A DNA stretch of 59,119 bases from NCBI GenBank assembly GCA_944392155.1, contig CALXVR010000007.1:1-59119 (forward strand), given 5' to 3'. Shown one piece after another: positions 8,764 to 16,586 of this stretch (position 1 is the stretch's first letter; each line of letters opens with the position of its first letter). The notes beneath the pieces are model-generated. The model was given only the letters and a program-made list of their open reading frames with translations, did not search any database and was not told the DNA's origin. This DNA is from an uncultured Alphaproteobacteria bacterium (GTDB lineage Bacteria; Pseudomonadota; Alphaproteobacteria; RF32; CAG-239). A program made the position numbers and the translations under genes.

Positions 8764-9868
8764 ATGAGAGCCGAATTAAGCGAAATAGCCGCAAAAATTG
8801 AGCACTCTTTGGAGTTGCTGAGGAGGTCTCTTTGACTACGACAATGCTTTGCTTCGCTTGGATGAGTTAAACACGCTTTCCGAAGATCCGAAATTATGGG
8901 ACGATGCGGATAAAGCGCAACGCCTGATGTCTGAAAAAAACAATCTGGAAGAGTCCATCAATAACTATCAAGAGATGGAAAAATCACTAAAAGATTTAAC
9001 GGATTTGGCTGAGATGGCTGAAGATGAAGGCGATGAAGCCCTAATTGCGGATATTCAACAACAAATGGAAGATTTGGCACATCGCGCGCAGAGAGGAGAA
9101 CTTGAGGCTTTGCTTTCAGGCGAAGTGGACGCCAATGACGCTTATTTGGAAGTCCACGCGGGAAGTGGTGGCACCGAAGCTCAGGACTGGGCGGAAATGT
9201 TGCTCAGAATGTACACGCGTTGGGCGGAAGCACATAAATATAAGGTCGAATATGTAGAGGAAACGGAAGGCGATGTTGCCGGCATAAAATCCGTAACCGT
9301 CAAAATCAGCGGGCATAATGCTTATGGGTGGCTGAAGTCTGAAACGGGAGTGCACCGTTTGGTCAGAATTTCGCCTTTTGACAGCGCGGGACGCCGCCAT
9401 ACGAGTTTTGCTTCGGTCGGCGTATATCCGGTTATTGATGATAAAATAGAGATAGCAATTAATGAGGCTGATTGTCGGGTAGATACTTACAGAGCATCCG
9501 GTGCGGGCGGACAACATATTAACAAGACCGATTCCGCAGTGCGCATTACCCATATTCCGACAGGTATTGTGGTACAGTGTCAGAGCCAGCGTTCTCAGTT
9601 CCAAAACCGTGAGAGTGCTTGGAATATGCTAAAAGCGCGTTTATATGAGATTGAGCTCAAGAAACGTGAGGCGGAAGCTCAGGGAATACGAGATTCTCAA
9701 GGAGATAATGGTTGGGGATATCAGATTCGCTCTTATGTTTTGCAACCATACAAAATGGTCAAAGATTTGCGAACCGAAGCCGAAACCTCGGATACCAAGG
9801 CGGTTTTGGATGGTGATATTGACTTGTTTTTGTCTGCGGCTTTGGCAGGTAAGGTAGGCGCGGCATGA
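8764..9868 (+). CDS. prfB: Peptide chain release factor 2 (programmed +1 frameshift)
   Basis: RF2 ends translation at UGA and UAA. The first 23 codons run from the ATG at 8764 to CTT, followed by an in-frame TGA at 8833-8835; the rest of the protein is in the +1 frame from GAC at 8834. The product is about 367 residues, the usual RF2 length. The codon-recognition tripeptide SPF lies in [11 protein letters not shown] and the catalytic GGQ in [14 protein letters not shown] ribosome site (GGAG) precedes the ATG. The following hydrolase overlaps the stop as ATGA. An annotation that starts at 8849 would miss the true N-terminus. Confidence 0.95.
8821..8836 (+). promoter_or_regulatory. prfB programmed +1 frameshift site
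   Basis: The sequence AGGAGGTCTCTTTGAC contains an internal Shine-Dalgarno-like AGGAGG, the slippery CTT codon and the TGA stop followed by C, the same layout as in Escherichia coli prfB. Low RF2 lets the ribosome slip at CTT into the +1 frame, so the protein controls its own synthesis. Confidence 0.93.
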
Positions 9869-10710
9869 AAAAGTTTTTAGCCTATGTTATTGGTGTTTGC
9901 GCGGCGATTTATGCCATACTTTGCGGTTTGGTGTTTTTTGTACCGCAAATGCTTTTTTACGCGCCTTCAAGCTCGGCGTCAGATATTGAAACGGCAAAAG
10001 AAAGCGGTTTGAATGTTGAGCAAATAGAATATAAGTCAGAAGATGGTACCAAACTTTGGGCATGGTATGTAAAACCGAGCAACGGCAATGATAAAGTTGT
10101 GGTTTTTATGCATGGCAACGCGCATAATATTGAGGGATTTTTTCATAAATTAGTGCCTTTTGCTCGTAAGGGATATGGCATATTTTTACCTGAGTACAGA
10201 GGTTTTGGCGGGCTTAACGGCGAGATAAATCAGAAAAATTTGGAAGCAGATGCTTTGGCCGCGACAAAAGAGCTGCAAAAGTTAGGATATAAAAATAAAG
10301 ATATCATAATTTACGGAATGTCTTTGGGTTCACATACGGCAGTTCATACGGCTTATATTTTGCAAAAAGAAAGTCCTGTTGCGGCGGTGGTGCTGGAGGT
10401 TCCGTTTGACAGCTTGGCTAATGTCGTTCAGGACAAAGTCAAAGTGCCTATGCCTTTGAAGTTTTTAATGAAAGAGCATTATTACGACAATATGGAACTT
10501 ATTTCGCAAATAAGAAGTCCTGTTATGGTAATGGGCGGCAGTAAAGACGAGTTGGTTCCCGTAAAACTGGCAAAAAATTTATATCAATTTGCGCAAGAGC
10601 CGAAAAAAATGATTATATATCCCTATGCCGGACATAATGATTTGTATCGATTCCGTAATTATAATGACATAATTTCGTGGCTGGAGGAAAATGAAAAAGG
10701 TCTCAAATAA
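9865..10710 (+). CDS. Membrane-anchored alpha/beta hydrolase
   Basis: An alpha/beta hydrolase of the kind with an N-terminal membrane anchor (YfhR/ABHD13-like). Residues 4-30 are a hydrophobic anchor. The oxyanion HGN motif (FMHGNAHN) is near 84, the nucleophile elbow GMSLGS near 152, a likely acid Asp in GGSKDELVP and a catalytic His in YAGHNDLY near the C-terminus, so the triad is complete. Its ATG overlaps the prfB stop by four bases and its own end overlaps the next gene by 20 bases, so the three are probably one transcript. Substrate unknown. Confidence 0.8.
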   Translation: MKKFLAYVIGVCAAIYAILCGLVFFVPQMLFYAPSSSASDIETAKESGLNVEQIEYKSEDGTKLWAWYVKPSNGNDKVVVFMHGNAHNIEGFFHKLVPFARKGYGIFLPEYRGFGGLNGEINQKNLEADALAATKELQKLGYKNKDIIIYGMSLGSHTAVHTAYILQKESPVAAVVLEVPFDSLANVVQDKVKVPMPLKFLMKEHYYDNMELISQIRSPVMVMGGSKDELVPVKLAKNLYQFAQEPKKMIIYPYAGHNDLYRFRNYNDIISWLEENEKGLK

Positions 10711-13700
10711 ACTCTATAAAGCCCGTAAAATTATGGACTATACAGGCGTTGTCTTTCTTGGTTTGCTGCTCCTGTTTTTGTGGCAGCTTTACCGAGGACC
10801 TGTCGCCGTGCCTTTTTTGAAGCCTTATATTATTAAGGCTCTTAACCATGATGATGCAGAATATCAGGTCACGGTAGAAGCCGTAAACTTGGAGCTTGTG
10901 CGCTCCATTCAGCCGATTAAGATTATTGCCAATAATGTGGTTTACAAGAAAAATGATGGCACATTTATCATCAATGCGCCCAAAACATCCGTATCGTTTA
11001 GTATCAGGGCGTTGTTAAGAGGTGTAATCGCGCCGAGCTCGGTAGAGGTTAGTTCTCCCTCTGTTTATTTATTTACGACATATGGCGTAAACAAAGATAA
11101 TAAAAATGAAATAAATAAGAAAAAATTGGAATATTACTTTGCTTCGTTCAAAGATTTTGTGGAAAGGTTTAATTCTGAAGATAAAGCTTATCCAGAAAGT
11201 TATATCCATGATATCTCTATCAGGAATGCCGAACTGGAATTTCATGAAGTTGATCTGGGACGCAAATGGGTTTTCTCAGATTTGAATTATACTTTTGAGC
11301 GTAACTTCACCAACATGGAAACAGATTTTAATGCACTGCTTAAAATCAAAGATCGTATTTCAACGGTAGGTATTGATGCCGAATATCGTCCCGGCAGTAG
11401 CAAATTGGGATTACGTTTTTATTTTTCGGATTTAGTTCCGGCAGATGTTGTTGATACATTTTTGGAAAAGCAATTGAGCGAAAGTCTCTATTCAATAAAT
11501 TTACCAATGAGCGGAACGATAGAAGCTTTGATAAATTTTGCAGATGTCCTCAAAAATAAAGATGATATATTAAAAAGCTTAGACACCGCGGTCGAAAATA
11601 TAAATTTCCAGTTTGAAGGCGGTCAAGGAAACATAATGTTTTCGGAAGATGAAAATTCTCGTTATGATGTGTCGTCATTTTTGCTGGAAGGAAATATCAA
11701 TGGAGGTGTAGACAAGATAGAAGTAAAAGATGCCTCTTTTGATTTGGGAGGGCAAAAGACCAAATTAGGTTTACAAATAAGTGGTATGAAGAAGTTTTTC
11801 TTTGAAAATTCATTGAAAGATTTACAAATACACGCCACGGCAGATGTTCAAAAATTAGCCTTTGATGACTTGAGCAAATATTGGCCGAGATATGTCGGAG
11901 AAGATGCTTGGCTTTGGGTGAAAGACAGCATCTATGGAGGAGATATAGAAAATGCCAGCTTTAAGTTTGAGTTTGATTATGACCCAAAATCAGGCAAGTT
12001 ACAGTTCTCCAATCTGGATGGAAAGGGGACTATAATAGATTCAAATTTGAATTATTTGAAAGGTATGCCTGATATCAAAAATATGTATGGTACGGCATAT
12101 TTTACCGGAGACAGCATTAAGATAGATGTAGACAAAGGTGTTTCTAATGGTGTTATTTTGACCGGCGGAAGCGTCTTATTATATGATCTGGATAAGTATG
12201 ATAACTTTGCCGACATTAATTTGCAAACCACTTCAAGCATAACAGATGCACTGAAATTAATAGATAATCCGCCTTTGGGCTATACTTCCGAAATGGGCAT
12301 AGACGCCAACGCCATACAAGGCGAGGCCGAAACAGATTTATCTTTAAAATTTGAACTGAAAAATGATTTAAAACCCGATGAAGTAAAAGTAAATGTCAAA
12401 TCTGTTTTGAGTAATGTTTCTATTCCCAAAATAGTTCAAAACAAAACGGTTAAAGCAGAAACACTCAATTTGGTGGTTGATAACAACGGAATGTCTGTCA
12501 TCGGCGATGCTCAGCTTGACGATATTCCTTTACGTTTAGTGTGGGATGAGAACTTCCAAAGCAAAGACTATAAGAGTAAATACAAAATTTCATTCAGGTT
12601 TGATGATGTCGTAAAGAAAAATTTAGGTATAGATGTCGGAATGCTTAATCCGCCTTATATTGAAGGCTATGCGGATGTAGACGCAGAGATAACTAAATAT
12701 AATGACAAAAAATTTGATATAGATATATTGGCAGCCTTGAAAGACGCGACAATAGATTATTCGTTTTTAGGCTTCAGAAAACCCCGAAACCAACAAGCGG
12801 CAATCAAAGCAAAGTTGGTGTTTAGTAATGATAAGCTAACGGATATACCGAGTTTTGGCTTGTCAAAAGAAGATTTTAAAGTAAACGGAAATATCAAATT
12901 AGACAGTAAGGGCGAAGTTAGAATTGTCGATATTACAAGAATAAAAGGTCCAAAAACTTCGGCAAAAGCAAAAATAGAATTTTTGGAACAACCGACGAAA
13001 AAAATCAAAATCAATATATCCGGTAACAGCTATGATTTAACAGAGCTTTTTGAGCGAGACGAAGAGACAATGCGTAACAAAGCTCTAAGAAAGATGCAAC
13101 AAACGAAGCCGGATAAAGAAGATGAAGATGAGCTCGAAAAAGTAACGGACACAGATATTTTTATTGCCGTAAATAACTTATGGACAAACCCTGATGTTCC
13201 GATTACAAATTTTGCCGGCTCAGCAGAACTTAGAAATGGTATAGGTTTTTCAGAAGTACATTTAGTAGGAAATTTTGGGGCAAGCAGCAAAGCCCGCATC
13301 AAAGCGGACTATGTTCCAAAGCCAAACGGCGAATATTTCCTATCCATTGATTCTAACAACGCCGGAAGCACATTGAAGGTCTTGAGAGTTTATGAGAACA
13401 TGCGCGGCGGAAACCTGAAGATAGAAGCCAGAAGAAATAAAAATAAACAGTTTATAGGTCACGCTTCAATCAGAGACTTCAATATATACAATACGCCTAT
13501 CATAGCCAAATTATTAACAATGGCTTCCTTTACGGGAATGGTAAACTTGTTGACCGGTGAAGGTATGGCCTTTTCACATTTCGATGCACCGTTTGAATAT
13601 AAGAACAAAACATTGTTTGTAACTAATGGTAAGGCCTTCGGTAATGTTATGGGAATAACCGGAAACGGAGCTTATAACAGAGCAACGGAAGTTCTTGATG

Positions 13701-13936
13701 TCAAAGGTGTTATTGCACCTGCATATAGTATAAATACATTTATCGGCAAGCTTCCTGTGGTTGGAAGTCTATTGGCGGGAAAAGATGGTACGGTATTTGC
13801 CGCCAACTATACCATTGCCGGAGGTATTGCAGATCCTCAAATCAGTATTAATCCACTGTCAGCACTGAGCCCAAGCTCTCTGAAAGATTTATTTTCCAAC
13901 TTATTTGGGGGCGATGACGATGTCAGAGTGCGCTAA
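10691..13936 (+). CDS. YhdP/AsmA-like large envelope protein
   Basis: A 1081-residue protein with one N-terminal membrane segment (about 14-34) and a very long periplasmic beta-rich body, ending in an AsmA_2-like C-terminal part (about 880-1060: ASFTGMVNLLTGEGMAF, then VVGSLLAGKDGTVFAANY). This is the architecture of YhdP and other AsmA-like proteins, now thought to be bridge-like carriers of phospholipid between inner and outer membranes. The start codon lies inside the hydrolase gene. A Lys/Asp/Glu-rich low-complexity stretch is near 800-820. The family assignment is firm; the transport role is inferred from relatives. Confidence 0.85.
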   Translation: MKKVSNKLYKARKIMDYTGVVFLGLLLLFLWQLYRGPVAVPFLKPYIIKALNHDDAEYQVTVEAVNLELVRSIQPIKIIANNVVYKKNDGTFIINAPKTSVSFSIRALLRGVIAPSSVEVSSPSVYLFTTYGVNKDNKNEINKKKLEYYFASFKDFVERFNSEDKAYPESYIHDISIRNAELEFHEVDLGRKWVFSDLNYTFERNFTNMETDFNALLKIKDRISTVGIDAEYRPGSSKLGLRFYFSDLVPADVVDTFLEKQLSESLYSINLPMSGTIEALINFADVLKNKDDILKSLDTAVENINFQFEGGQGNIMFSEDENSRYDVSSFLLEGNINGGVDKIEVKDASFDLGGQKTKLGLQISGMKKFFFENSLKDLQIHATADVQKLAFDDLSKYWPRYVGEDAWLWVKDSIYGGDIENASFKFEFDYDPKSGKLQFSNLDGKGTIIDSNLNYLKGMPDIKNMYGTAYFTGDSIKIDVDKGVSNGVILTGGSVLLYDLDKYDNFADINLQTTSSITDALKLIDNPPLGYTSEMGIDANAIQGEAETDLSLKFELKNDLKPDEVKVNVKSVLSNVSIPKIVQNKTVKAETLNLVVDNNGMSVIGDAQLDDIPLRLVWDENFQSKDYKSKYKISFRFDDVVKKNLGIDVGMLNPPYIEGYADVDAEITKYNDKKFDIDILAALKDATIDYSFLGFRKPRNQQAAIKAKLVFSNDKLTDIPSFGLSKEDFKVNGNIKLDSKGEVRIVDITRIKGPKTSAKAKIEFLEQPTKKIKINISGNSYDLTELFERDEETMRNKALRKMQQTKPDKEDEDELEKVTDTDIFIAVNNLWTNPDVPITNFAGSAELRNGIGFSEVHLVGNFGASSKARIKADYVPKPNGEYFLSIDSNNAGSTLKVLRVYENMRGGNLKIEARRNKNKQFIGHASIRDFNIYNTPIIAKLLTMASFTGMVNLLTGEGMAFSHFDAPFEYKNKTLFVTNGKAFGNVMGITGNGAYNRATEVLDVKGVIAPAYSINTFIGKLPVVGSLLAGKDGTVFAANYTIAGGIADPQISINPLSALSPSSLKDLFSNLFGGDDDVRVR

Positions 13937-14420
13937 AATAAAAATAGGTTTGGATTTTCATGGGGTTATAACCGACAATCCGTCATATTTCAAAGATTTC
14001 GCAGCGCAAGCCCTGAAACGAGGAATGGAAATACATATCATAAGCGGTGGTCCCAAAGCAACAATAGAAGAATACCTAAAGCAATGGCAAATTCCCTATA
14101 CGGAAATCTTTGCTATTTTAGATTTTTATGATGCTAAGGGATGTGTCAAGTTTTTTGAAAACGGTGAGTTTAAGGTTGATGATAACTTATGGAATTCTGC
14201 TAAGGCGGCATATTGCAAGGAACATCATATAGATTTGCATATTGATGATTCTTTATCCTATAGTGAAGGATTTAGCACCCCGTTTTGTTTCTATGATGGA
14301 GAAGCCAAACAATGCTTGATTGAGGATAGTCGGCATATCAATTTCAAAGATTCACCCGAAAAGACATTAAATAACATAGAGGCATTCATCAAAGAACAAA
14401 GAGAAATAATGGGGCTATAA
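13920..14420 (+). CDS. HAD-like protein with altered motif I
   Basis: The N-terminus KIGLDFHGVITDN matches HAD motif I (DxDxT/V), but the second Asp is replaced by His. ISGGPKATIEEY supplies a motif II-like Ser or Thr, and HIDDSLSY resembles motif IV. The changed acid residue suggests either a non-phosphatase HAD or a different substrate class. The ATG at 13920 is preferred because GGGGG lies 8 bases upstream; ATG at 13914 and TTG at 13905 are in frame but badly spaced. The start lies inside the end of the YhdP-like gene, so it is the last gene of that run. Its stop overlaps the end of the opposing small gene by six bases. Confidence 0.7.
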   Translation: MSECAKIKIGLDFHGVITDNPSYFKDFAAQALKRGMEIHIISGGPKATIEEYLKQWQIPYTEIFAILDFYDAKGCVKFFENGEFKVDDNLWNSAKAAYCKEHHIDLHIDDSLSYSEGFSTPFCFYDGEAKQCLIEDSRHINFKDSPEKTLNNIEAFIKEQREIMGL

Positions 14421-14645
14421 ATGCCTAACAGCATAGTCTCTGTATTCTCTAAGTTTTTTTTCGGAGCAGGAAGTGTCCGCATTTGTATTGCGTAAATCAG
14501 ATATTTCTTCAATCTTAATCCGGCATATTTTATCCAAAGACTTTGCCGCGGCCTGATTAGTCATATCGGGTATGAAGTCGAATTTATTTTCAGTATTATC
14601 CAGAGTATCGGAATTTTGTTGTAAATAAAATTTATGTAAACTCAT
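14415..14645 (-). CDS. Small protein downstream of the phage-region repressor
   Basis: A 76-residue soluble protein, Asp/Glu/Lys-rich, not recognised. AAGGAG sits 6 bases before the ATG at 14645 and overlaps the end of the repressor gene, whose stop is only ten bases away, so the two are co-transcribed. An upstream TTG extends the frame by one codon but lacks the spacing. It may help or modulate the repressor; that is inference from position only. Confidence 0.55.
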   Translation of the reverse strand: MSLHKFYLQQNSDTLDNTENKFDFIPDMTNQAAAKSLDKICRIKIEEISDLRNTNADTSCSEKKLREYRDYAVRHL

Positions 14646-14655
14646 CAATAGCTCC

Positions 14656-15276
14656 TTATTGGCTGGCCCAAACGATTCTGTGAATAAGTTTTATATCATC
14701 AACATTAATTGAAAGTTTTTCGGAATTGATAATATTTTGGGTTTCGATTGTGGTAGCGGTTCTTCTAATAAATTCGGCAATAATAATTTCATCATTTTTC
14801 ATAAAAACCGCAACTCTGTCGCCGCTTCTTATTTCGGATTCTTGAGATAAAATTAAAAGGGTGCCGCTTCTGTATATAGGTTCAAAAATATTTGTGTTTA
14901 GATCTAAAGCGTACAAATTACCTTTTCCATCTGGAAATTGAATCTTTTGCCATTTGTTATCAGAAAAATCTGCCGATATATGGACCACGCCGTCACAAAG
15001 ATCCGAATAAGAAACATAAGGGATGGAGTGCAAAAGTTTATCATCATCTTCGTCTGAGACAAGAGCAAAAAACTCATCAAAGCTGATATTGCAAACATCA
15101 ATAATTTTATTAAGGCTGTCAAGAGAGGGCCATCTTTTTTTACCATCCGGACGAGTGCGTTTGCTTTTATTAAAGGTTGTTGAATCAAGTCCGGCTTTTT
15201 TTGCCAGCCCGGAAGGGGAGAGACCATTAATTTTGGCTAACTTATCAACAGCTTCCCAAACTTGTTCATACTTCAT
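14656..15276 (-). CDS. HTH regulator with S24-like C-terminal domain (catalytic dyad apparently lost)
   Basis: The N-terminal part (about 1-65) is an HTH: LSPSGLAKKAGLDSTTFNKS is its core, followed by a region with SLDSLNKIIDVC. The C-terminal part (about 85-206) has the fold pattern of LexA/CI S24 domains and ends HRIVWASQ. From memory of the family, the Ser of GDSM falls at Ile in NTNIFEPIY and the Lys at Ala in IIIAEFIRR, so self-cleavage is unlikely. The ATG at 15276 has a GAGG 6 bases upstream. It faces away from the structural gene block, the normal place for its repressor. Confidence 0.82.
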   Translation of the reverse strand: MKYEQVWEAVDKLAKINGLSPSGLAKKAGLDSTTFNKSKRTRPDGKKRWPSLDSLNKIIDVCNISFDEFFALVSDEDDDKLLHSIPYVSYSDLCDGVVHISADFSDNKWQKIQFPDGKGNLYALDLNTNIFEPIYRSGTLLILSQESEIRSGDRVAVFMKNDEIIIAEFIRRTATTIETQNIINSEKLSINVDDIKLIHRIVWASQ

Positions 15277-15295
15277 GCTGCACCTCAAAATCTAA

Positions 15296-15396
15296 AGAAT
15301 TCAACTAATAAATAGATTGTAAGATATTTTTTATTAGGAATCAATTCTTTTTTTATGTTGAAATTCCTACAACTTTATATATAACTTTTAAAAGTT
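15296..15396. promoter_or_regulatory. Probable operator region between repressor and phage block
   Basis: The 156-base divergent gap holds several related dyads: AGAATTCAAC near 15296, GAATCAATTC near 15337, GTTGAAATTC near 15357, and the perfect 14-base palindrome AACTTTTAAAAGTT at 15383-15396. TAGGAAT and its complement ATTCCTA flank the middle pair. Repeated GAATTC-like half sites next to a repressor gene suggest its own binding sites. Which site is used is inference. Confidence 0.45.
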
Positions 15397-15432
15397 AATA
15401 ATTAGTTAAGTTGTGCTTTAGGGGACTAAAAA

Positions 15433-15762
15433 ATGAGGGAAGATTATGAGCCTTTTGATAATGCCGAAGAAGTGTGGTTTTGGTTTTGTCAGTCTTTGGA
15501 AGCCAGAGGGGATGGCTTGCGCTCAAGATGTGATTATTCCGGAAAAATAAGATGCTTGGAAATAGGCGATGTCGAAAGAATATTAAAAAAAATGCGTGCC
15601 AAAATGGAGGTTAATGGTCGTTGTTTGCGCACGATGATTAAATGGGGAAGAATCGGCACGCCTCCTTATTATGATAAAAGAGCAAAACGAAGCGAAGTAA
15701 GGCTTTGGGAAAATGGAATATATGTGTTGGAAGCATATTTGAAGGCTAAAGGAATTATCTAG
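15433..15762 (+). CDS. Conserved small protein at the start of the phage block
   Basis: A 109-residue protein with an aromatic N-terminus (AEEVWFWFCQSLEARGDG), a basic middle and RLWENGIYVLEAYLKAKGI at the end. I recall similar FWF...RCQ-type proteins in other alphaproteobacterial genomes, but no function; this is not checked. It could be a small DNA-binding or regulatory protein because it is the first gene after the operator region. A purine-rich TTAGGGGA precedes the ATG, and the next gene starts one base after its stop. Confidence 0.65.
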   Translation: MREDYEPFDNAEEVWFWFCQSLEARGDGLRSRCDYSGKIRCLEIGDVERILKKMRAKMEVNGRCLRTMIKWGRIGTPPYYDKRAKRSEVRLWENGIYVLEAYLKAKGII

Positions 15763-15763
15763 A

Positions 15764-16183
15764 ATGAAAGAAAAATCTAATACTTATGTAATATTTACAA
15801 ATTCAACAGGCTTATGGTGGCTGAGGTTATTAAAGTCAGGTTTTAGGCATTGCTATATATTGCAGTCTATGCAAAAGGGCTGTTTGTGGCTGGAAATAAA
15901 CCCATTCTCAGATCAAGTTATTATCAATACATATAACTACAAAGAGCCCAAAAGCATAGAGGATATGCTGGAAGACAAAGATTTCAGTGTTGCCTGCTTG
16001 GTTGACGTTATGGATGCGCCGCAAAAATGCGCGCCTTTGGGCTTTTTTACTTGTGTTGAGTTGGTAAAGAGAGTTTTGGGTATCCATTCGGCAAACATAG
16101 TGACTCCATATCAGTTGTATAAAAAAATTAAAAGTTGTAGGAAAAAACTCTTGACAAACAATTTTTTTTATGTTACACCCTAA
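15764..16183 (+). CDS. Uncharacterised phage-block protein, 139 residues
   Basis: A soluble protein with NSTGLWWLRLLKSGFRHC near 13-30 and GFFTCVELVKRVLGI near 103-117, ending in a basic tail. The arrangement of a His-Cys pair in GFRHC and a Cys within FTCVEL is reminiscent of small papain-like or NlpC-type proteins, but no full catalytic set can be assigned. It is read together with the preceding gene. A promoter-like sequence overlaps its last codons. Confidence 0.6.
   Translation: MKEKSNTYVIFTNSTGLWWLRLLKSGFRHCYILQSMQKGCLWLEINPFSDQVIINTYNYKEPKSIEDMLEDKDFSVACLVDVMDAPQKCAPLGFFTCVELVKRVLGIHSANIVTPYQLYKKIKSCRKKLLTNNFFYVTP
16151..16179 (+). promoter_or_regulatory. Promoter-like sequence before the structural genes
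   Basis: TTGACA, 17 bases, then TACACC with an extended -10 TG one base upstream. Transcription would begin near 16186 and reach a terminator at 16232-16258 after about 70 bases, before the terminase gene. Confidence 0.4.
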
Positions 16184-16231
16184 ACATCACTTGCTAGTAG
16201 TGTATCTAAAATAAACTGAGCAATGAAAAAC

Positions 16232-16258
16232 AGACCTCCAAAGCGAGGTCTTTTTTTT
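16232..16258 (+). terminator. Rho-independent terminator upstream of terminase genes
   Basis: AGACCTC pairs with GAGGTCT over a six-base loop and is followed by eight T. It separates the two leading genes from the packaging and head genes. Confidence 0.85.
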
Positions 16259-16274
16259 ATGGGGTTTAATCAGA

Positions 16275-16586
16275 ATGACAACAAAAAAAATAAAAACACT
16301 AAAGGCTCTGAAAAGCAGACTTCGTAAAACATTGCCTGAAAAAATTTCTGAGGTCATAGACAGCTATGAAAATTTTTCGGAGCAACCGGTTCCCGAAGAT
16401 GCCAAAGGTTTCAGTGCGCATCATTCTGCATGCAAGTCGGCGGTTGTACATGCCGAGACACTTCTCAAACTTGCCGAGTGGACTGATGCAAAAGATACGG
16501 ATTCGGAGCCTCAAAATGAAAACAAACAACTAATATCGTTTTTGCAGGAAGCACAAAACGAACTGAGTTCAGATGATGAAGATTAA
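16275..16586 (+). CDS. Small phage protein before terminase, possible small subunit
   Basis: A 103-residue charged protein: a basic N-terminus (KIKTLKALKSRLRKTL), a helical middle and a very acidic tail ending SSDDED. It overlaps the terminase large subunit gene by 14 bases, the position usually held by the small terminase subunit. No clear HTH is visible, so the role is inferred from position. Confidence 0.6.
   Translation: MTTKKIKTLKALKSRLRKTLPEKISEVIDSYENFSEQPVPEDAKGFSAHHSACKSAVVHAETLLKLAEWTDAKDTDSEPQNENKQLISFLQEAQNELSSDDED

Noticed and set aside
9116..9604. Minus-strand open frame of 162 codons inside prfB
   Set aside because: Antisense to conserved RF2 codons including GGQ; no family resemblance or start signal.
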